A stretch of 64,000 bases of DNA, taken from contig JAULJL010000035.1 of assembly GCA_030761205.1 (NCBI GenBank), forward strand, positions 13,844,001 through 13,908,000. The letters run 5' to 3'. Under the pieces are notes generated by a model, which was not told where the DNA came from, did not search any database, and worked only from the letters and a program-made list of their open reading frames with translations. Below are positions 57,424 through 64,000 of this stretch, piece after piece. This DNA comes from Fremontodendron californicum. Lineage: Eukaryota; Streptophyta; Magnoliopsida; Malvales; Malvaceae. Position 1 is the stretch's first letter. Every line of letters starts with the position of its first letter. The position numbers and the translations under genes were made by a program.

Positions 57424-57685
57424 TAGACCTGCTCATGGGTTGGACCAGATCGCGGCACAGTTTTTTTCATATTCTTTGCCTAGGCTCGGCCCTGGGTCCT
57501 GCGGGGCCGGTCCGGTAGGTTCGAATTCACTGTTCATATATTTTTTATTTTTTTATGTTTTTTTTTTATATTTTTATAATTAAAATTAAATAAAAAAATA
57601 TTATTATAATAAAAAAATACTGTTTCGGGTCGGGCCTGGCCGGAACAAAAATATCCTACCCAGGCCCGGCCCATGAGTGGATCTA
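57424..57685. mobile_element. Short-TIR element, TAGACCTGCTCATGGG family
   Basis: Left end TAGACCTGCTCATGGG and right end complement TAGATCCACTCATGGGC. TTCAAGG lies on both sides. A second, more degraded copy of the family follows at about 57686-57960 (GGGTTGGGCTATTCGCTCGG ... GCCCATAAACAAATCTAA). Confidence 0.6.
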
Positions 57686-58068
57686 GTTCAAGGGTTGGGC
57701 TATTCGCTCGGTCTGATAAGTTCGGCTTAAACTTGGTCGGGCTTGGATAAAGTTTTTTTCAATTCAGGCCGGTCCAGCTCGAATTACTGTTCATCCAGTA
57801 AAATAAATATTTGTTTATTTAAATTTAATTATAAAAATATAAAAATATTAATATAAAAATAATTTTTTTAATGTTTTAATATTTATGAACAATAAATCAT
57901 GTCGGACTTGGATAAAAAAAATCAGACCGTGACTCGACCCAGCCCATAAACAAATCTAATTTTAAGTAAAATGCATAACAATTAAATTAATATACTAATT
58001 AATTGAATAAACATGAGTCAAAAGTTCCATTACTGTAACATGGTGGCCTGGCCTTTCAACGGTTATAT

Positions 58069-58195
58069 GGGCTATATATAGCCCAGTGGTCTTACTTACT
58101 AGTAGCACGGCTAAGGTGTAAACTCCGGGGAGTTCTACCGTAAGTTTCTTACGGTAAGGTTGTGGTAAGCTCCAAAATGGGAAACCTGTGTAGCA
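58069..58195. other. Cluster of three strong hairpins before the satellite
   Basis: GGGCTATATATAGCCC (58069-58084) is a perfect 16-bp palindrome. ACCGTAAG-TTT-CTTACGGT (about 58137-58155) is an 8-bp stem. AACCTG-TGTAG-CAGGTT follows near 58180-58196. Role unknown; possibly the subterminal part of the element that holds the transposase downstream. Confidence 0.5.
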
Positions 58196-58216
58196 GGTTA
58201 CCAGGTCACAAATTTT

Positions 58217-61200
58217 TACATATGCACTTGATAAATTACATATCAACTTGGACGAATTACATATCAAACATGAAAAATTACATATCAACTTGAGAAGTTG
58301 AAAAATTACATATGGACTTGATAAATTACATATGAACTTGAAAAATTACATATGGACATGGACAATTACATATTAACTTGGAGAATTACATATGGACTTG
58401 ATAAATTACATATGAACTTGGAAAATTCCCGAATTACATATGGACATGGAAAATTACATATGAACTTGGAGAATTACATATGGACTTGATAAATTACATA
58501 TGAACTTGGAAAATTCCCGAATTACATATGGACATGGAAAATTACATATGAACTTGGAGAATTACATATGGACTTGATAAATTACATATGAACTTGGACA
58601 ATTCCCGAATTACATATGGACATGGAAAATTACATATGAACTTAGAGAATTACATATGGACTTGATAAATTACATATGAACTTGGACAATTCCCGAATTA
58701 CATATGGACATGGAAAATTACATATGAACTTGGAGAATTACATATGGACTTGAATAATTACATATGAACTTGGACAATTCCCGAATTACATATCGACATG
58801 GAAAATTACATATGAACTTGGAGAATTACATATGGACTTGATAAATTACATATGAACTTGGAAAATTCCCGAATTACATATGGACATGGAAAATTACATA
58901 TGAACTTGGAGAATTACATATGGACTTGATAAATTACATATGAACTTGGAAAATTCCCGAATTACATATGAACATGGAAAATTACATATGAACTTGGAGA
59001 ATTACATATGGACTTGATAAATTACGTATGAACATGGAAAAATCCCGAATTACATATGGACATGGAAAATTACATATGCACTTGGAGAATTACATATGGA
59101 CTTGATAAATTACATATGAACTTGGAAAATTCCCGAATTACATATGGACATGGAAAATTACATATGAACTTGGAGAATTACATATGGACTTGATAAATTA
59201 CATATGAACTTGGAAAATTCCCGAATTACATATGAACATGGAAAATTACATATGAACTTGGAGAATTACATATGGACTTGATAAATTACGTATGAACATG
59301 GAAAAATCCCGAATTACATATGGACATGGAAAATTACATATGCACTTGGAGAATTACATATGGACTTGATAAATTACATATGAACTTGGAAAATTCCCGA
59401 ATTACATATGGACATGGAAAATTACATATGAACTTGGAGAATTACATATGGACTTGATAAATTACATATGAACTTGGAAAATTCCCGAATTACATATGGA
59501 CATGGAAAATTACATATGAACTTGGAGAATTACATATGGACTTGATAAATTACATATGAACTTGGAAAATTCCCGAATTACATATGGACATGGAAAATTA
59601 CATATGAACTTGGAGAATTACATATGGACTTGATAAATTACATATGAACTTGGACAATTCCCGAATTACATATGGACATGGAAAATTACATATGAACTTG
59701 GAGAATTACATATGGACTTGATAAATTACATATGAACTTGGACAATTCCCGAATTACATATCGACATGGAAAATTACATATGAACTTGGAGAATTACATA
59801 TGGACTTGATAAATTACGTATGAACATGGAAAATTCCCGAATTACATATGGACATGGAAAATTACATATGAACTTGGAGAATTACATATGGACTTGATAA
59901 ATTACGTATGAACTTGGACAATTCCCGAATTACATATGGACATGGAAAATTACATATGAACTTGGAGAATTACATATGGACTTGATAAATTACATATGAA
60001 CTTGGACAATTCCCGAATTACATATCGACATGGAAAATTACATATGAACTTGGAGAATTACATATGGACTTGATAAATTACGTATGAACTTGGAAAATTC
60101 CCGAATTACATATGGACATGGAAAATTACATATGAACTTGGAGAATTACATATGGACTTGATAAATTACATATGAACTTGGAAAATTCACGAATTACATA
60201 TGAACATGGAAAATTACATATGAACTTGGAGAATTACATATGGACTTGATAAATTACGTATGAACTTGAAAAATTCCCGAATTACATATGGACATGGAAA
60301 ATTACATATGAACTTGGAGAATTACATATGGACTTGATAAATTACATATGAACTTGGAAAATTCCCGAATTACATATGGACATGGAAAATTACATATGAA
60401 CTTGGAGAATTACATATGGGACTTGATAAATTACATATGAACTTGGAAAATTCCCGAATTACATATGGACATGGAAAATTACATATGAACTTGGAGAATT
60501 ACATATGGACTTGATAAATTACATATGAACTTGGAAAATTCCCGAATTACATATGAACATGGAAAATTACATATGAACTTGGAGAATTACATATAGACTT
60601 GATAAATTACGTATGAACTTGAAAAATTCCCGAATTACATATGGACATGGAAAATTACATATGAACTTGGAGAATTACATATGGACTTGATAAATTACAT
60701 ATGAACTTGGACAATTCCCGAATTACATATGGACATGGAAAATTACATATGAACTTGGAGAATTACATATGGGACTTGATAAATTACATATGAACTTGGA
60801 AAATTCCCGAATTACATATGGACATGGAAAATTACATATGAACTTGGAGAATTAGATATGGACTTGATAAATTACATATGAACTTGGAAAATTCCCGAAT
60901 TACATATGGACATGGAAAATTACATATGAACTTGGAGAATTACATATGGACTTGATAAATTACATATGAACTTGGAAAATTCTCGAATTACATATGAACA
61001 TGGAAAATTACATATGAACTTGGATAATTACATATGGACTTGATAAATTACGTATGAACTTGAAAAATTCCCGAATTACATATGGACATGGAAAATTACA
61101 TATGAACTTGGAGAATTACATATGGACTTGATAAATTACATATGAACTTGGAAAATTCCCGAATTACATATGGACGTGGAAAATTACATATGAACTTGGA

Positions 61201-61262
61201 GAATTACATATGGACTTGATAAATTACATATGAATTTGAAAAATTTCCGTATTACATATAAA
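58217..61262 (+). repeat. 88-bp tandem satellite, 31 periods
   Basis: The anchor CCCGAATTACATATGGAC first occurs at 58428 and last at 61158. The 2730-bp distance equals 31 x 88 plus 2; two units carry one extra G (near 60418 and 60769). Each unit contains four sub-repeats of about 20-27 bp, each with TTACATATG. Variants such as CATATGAACATGG and TTACGTATG recur in blocks; one three-unit block (264 bp) is duplicated at 58959 and 59223. The first 210 bp and the last 90 bp are more diverged. There are no spacers, so it is not a CRISPR-like array. Confidence 0.95.
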
Positions 61263-62116
61263 TATAAAAAATTACATCTAAATATAACAAATCATTACAA
61301 ATTTGATTACTTAACATATAAACGTGCTAAATAAAATATAAATATAATAAATTACATTAAAAATAAAAATAAAAATTTATATGTTTAGAAATTATTTTTT
61401 TATCACTTAACATTAATAAAAATAATTATTGATTTAGTTACAGATAAAATAACATTATTTTAACTTACATAGACATATTTAATTGGATAATATTGCTTCA
61501 CCCACTTCTTTAAATTGTTAACAGAGAATTACATATGGTAGGTCAACATAATTAATGACATTGTTTAAATTACTACATCTCTATATTAAATGCATTCCTT
61601 ATTACTCACCTACTTTAGTTGCTGAGATATTGGTTTTGTTTTCTTATTTGCTGAGACAGGTTTAGGCTTCTACATTGTTCAACTGACGTGGTTTCTGTTC
61701 TACAAAAGCGCAACAGCCCCGCTTTATTGAAGCACATTATTCAACCAAATATTCCATACAAAAGGTTAGTATACAATGTTTAAGTTATATAATTTTCATG
61801 GAATCAGCTTTGTTACTTCTTATAAAATGTGTAATATTAAAAAAAAATTTTTCAAATGTTAGTGAATAGAATGTTTAACTAATACAATTCTCATGAAACC
61901 GGTTATTATAGTGGTTATAAATTATTTAATATTCATAATTGCATATTTTCATGGGTAGTGATTTTGATGGGTTACTTAATACAATGTTTAAGTTATAGCA
62001 TTTACATGTTAATTTTACTTCTTTAGGCAATATCTAAATTTTGTACGTGGTACAATTTAATGTATTGCCGAAGAATGATATATGTTTTTTTGTTTTTATT
62101 TTTCTTCAGAATTATA
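61263..62116. other. AT-rich region before the transposase gene
   Basis: No clear coding sequence. A pyrimidine-rich acceptor (TTTTTCTTCAG, ending near 62109) lies just before the transposase ATG, so a 5' untranslated exon is likely here. The stretch near 61660-61770 may be part of it. Confidence 0.4.
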
Positions 62117-63163
62117 ATGGATTCTAGAACACAAGAATTTCATGAGGATTGTCCTTCGAATTCAGAATCTCCTAATGCTGTTGAATGTGAAGGTTCAATT
62201 TCTCATAATAATAAGGATTTCAGTACATTATGTAGAGAAGATATGATAGGTATGAGTTTTGATTCATTGGATGCTGCATGGGAATTTTACAAGGCATACG
62301 CTTTTCAGAAGGGTTTTGGTGTTCGTCGGGGAAGTACAAGACGTAATGATACTGGTGATCTTGTAGGTCAACAATTTTGTTGTACAAAAGAAGGATTCAA
62401 GATTGACAAAATAGAACACTGCAATCGTAAAAGAAATGCTAGACCGTTGTCTAGAACCGGATGTAAGGCTAGTGTACGTGTCAACATGCAGTGTTTTGGG
62501 AAGTGGGTAATCACATACTGTGAGGACGTTCATAATCATGATATGTGTGATTCATCGCATAAACATTTTATTCCGTCACATCGAGAAATTAAAGATTCAG
62601 ATTTAGCTGAAGCTAAAGCTATGAAATCTGTTGGGGTCTGTACATCACAGATCATGAACTACCTTGTTCAAGAAGCTGGTGGATTCGAAAATGTTGGTTT
62701 TGTTGCAAAAGACCTATACAACGCGCTACATGCCTGCAGTAAAGCTGAAATAGCGGATGGCGATGTGAATGCTGTTATTTCTTACTTTGAAATGAAGAAG
62801 GAATTGGATATTGGTTTTTATATGAAATATAGCACTGATGATGATACGCGATTGCATAATCTCTTTTGGGCAGATGCTACTTCACGGTCGGACTATGCAT
62901 GCTTTGGGGATGTTATAGCGTTCGACACCACGTATAAGAAGAATGCTTATGATAGGCCTCTGATGCCTATAGTCGGTGTCAATCACCATCATCAAACAAT
63001 TGTTTTTGGAGTTGCTGTACTTGCTGATGAGACAACTGATAGCTTTGTGTGGGTTTTGAGAACTTTCCTAGAAGCAATGCATAACAAACGTCCTATTTCA
63101 GTTGTTACTGAAGGGGATAGGGCAATGCAAAGAGCAATTAGAACTGTTTTTCCCGATGCTAGA
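62117..63163 (+). CDS. FAR1-related / MULE transposase-like protein, truncated by insertion
   Basis: The protein joins a FAR1-type zinc-chelating DNA-binding domain (WEFYKAYAFQKGFGVRRGST, FCCTKEGF, TGCKASVRVN, HNH; about 52-145 from this ATG) to a MULE-type transposase core. The core shows FGDVIAFDTTYKKNAYDRPL and VTEGDRAM, giving the first two acidic residues of the DDE triad, plus VGVNHHHQTIVFGVAVLADE. The third acidic residue, the C-terminal part and any SWIM finger are missing, because a repeat starts within the RCH codons at about 63164. The codons after that belong to the repeat. The ATG at 62117 follows an acceptor site; an earlier ATG at 62060 would add a hydrophobic stretch and is less likely. 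Host FRS gene and transposon gene are both possible; the satellite and hairpins upstream favour a transposon. Confidence 0.85.
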
Positions 63164-64000
63164 TGTCATAACGGTTTTTCCGACCGCTACGACGAATTTA
63201 ATGAAAACACAAAAAATGGAGTCGCCACCAATCTTTTTTGCTAGGTGTGATTGGCCACCTATTAAAACCGATTTTAGCAAAATATTTTAAAATTAATTAA
63301 AACATTTTTAAAACCAATTTCGAAGTCCGCGCTTTGAACCAGAGAGAAAACAAAATCGGGTTCGGGAGTCGGTTACGTACGGGGAAGGATTAGCACCCCC
63401 GCAACGCCCGTTTAGAAAACGGTACCACTTGATCACGTGTTATCTTTAATCTCGATTTAATGGATTTAACATCGGTATTTAAAAATAATTCTCTTTTATT
63501 TTTTTTATTCTTAAAAAAAACATGTTTATTATTTTTTGGATTTTCTTGAACTGTTTTTTTTTTATTTTTTTAGAAATCGAAAGTGAACATAAATTTATTA
63601 TCGAAAATACTCATTAAATATTCCCGACACTCTCGGTGGTATTTAACGAGATCTTCTCACCTCAAGACATCTTAGGAATCACAACCGTGATATCCTTCGA
63701 ATTCCGTCGTCGGCAATTTACATCCATTTTTTATTTAAATGCGTATGATGCGGATATTTAAATATCGGATGCACACGACTTAGCACATAATTATAAACTT
63801 AAACATGCAACTCATAATATTAAAAACACGTGCATGGCAAAATATCGAGCGCAATAAACATTCGCTCTTTATTCATTTTTTTTTAGATTATTTCCATTTT
63901 TTTTAAACGAAAATGAATTTTTGTATTGAGCTTGTCGTTAAATATTCCCACCACTCGTGGTGATATTTAACGAAATTCTCTCACCTCAAGATATCTTAGG
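63164..64000. repeat. LTR-like dispersed repeat (copy B), runs past the window end
   Basis: It starts TGTCATAACGGTTTTTCC and follows copy A (42657) closely: GGAGTCGCCACCAATCTTTT, GGGTTCGGGAGTCGGTTACG, GGGGAAGGATTAGCACCCCC and CTCACCTCAAGA.ATCTTAGG. It interrupts the transposase frame. The TG start supports an LTR, but the other end is outside the window. Confidence 0.7.

Noticed and set aside
58069..58084. Palindrome GGGCTATATATAGCCC as a rho-independent terminator
   Set aside because: Plant nuclear DNA; such terminators do not apply.
58217..61262. Regularly spaced repeat that could suggest a CRISPR-like array
   Set aside because: There are no unique spacers and the host is a plant; it is a head-to-tail satellite.

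Overview
The window is nuclear DNA of a flowering plant, most likely a eudicot. It is AT-rich, has spliced genes with GT-AG introns, and carries plant-specific families: a SIAMESE-related CDK inhibitor, PLS-type PPR, mTERF and FAR1/MULE sequences, Copia and Athila-type LTR elements, CACTA elements and tRNA-derived SINEs. I cannot name the species. All assignments come from reading the sequence; no database was searched.

Layout. 1-0.8 kb: end of a Copia-like element (tandem-repeat LTR) next to a broken hAT transposase. 1.5-5.5 kb: 3' part of a spliced conserved plant gene of unknown function. Its introns carry two tiny elements with exact 8-bp target duplications, and one exon sits inside a perfect 70-bp inverted repeat. 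5.7-8.3 kb: a short-TIR, probably Mutator-like element with CCCGAA arrays at its ends. 8.56-22.5 kb: a defective Copia element on the minus strand (TSD ATAAA). Its 5' LTR was later split by a young Athila-like element on the plus strand at 12654-22218 (TSD ATTTG, LTRs 2079 bp each and about 99.5% identical). That inner element has no pol. It carries three open frames: a truncated gag-like protein, a zinc-finger protein resembling carlavirus nucleic-acid-binding proteins, and a full-length LOG-type cytokinin-activating enzyme.

24.6-26.4 kb: a complete non-autonomous CACTA element holding two exons of an aconitase gene. 26.5-39.8 kb: a gene-poor AT-rich stretch with SINEs, small elements with 8-10 bp duplications, and microsatellites. 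40.0-40.4 kb: an intact single-exon SMR (SIAMESE-related) gene, the only complete ordinary host gene seen. 41.6-44.5 kb: more short-TIR elements, one containing an LTR-like repeat with a GC-rich promoter. 47.8-48.8 kb: a PPR pseudogene broken by a hAT-type MITE, a stop, a frameshift and an upstream repeat. 52.6-53.9 kb: an mTERF pseudogene with three frameshifts. 54.2-57.1 kb: a SINE, and a fragmentary spliced gene split by a LINE. 58.2-61.3 kb: an 88-bp satellite with 31 periods. 62.1-63.2 kb: a MULE/FAR1-type transposase gene cut by another copy of the LTR-like repeat, which runs to the window end.

The most unusual object is the cargo-bearing Athila-like element. Both cargo frames start just after strong 3' splice-site-like sequences, they lie between duplicated copies of the polypurine-tract region, and they occupy the place where Athila elements normally carry an env-like gene. 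Its nearly identical LTRs and intact frames indicate recent movement, presumably with proteins supplied in trans.
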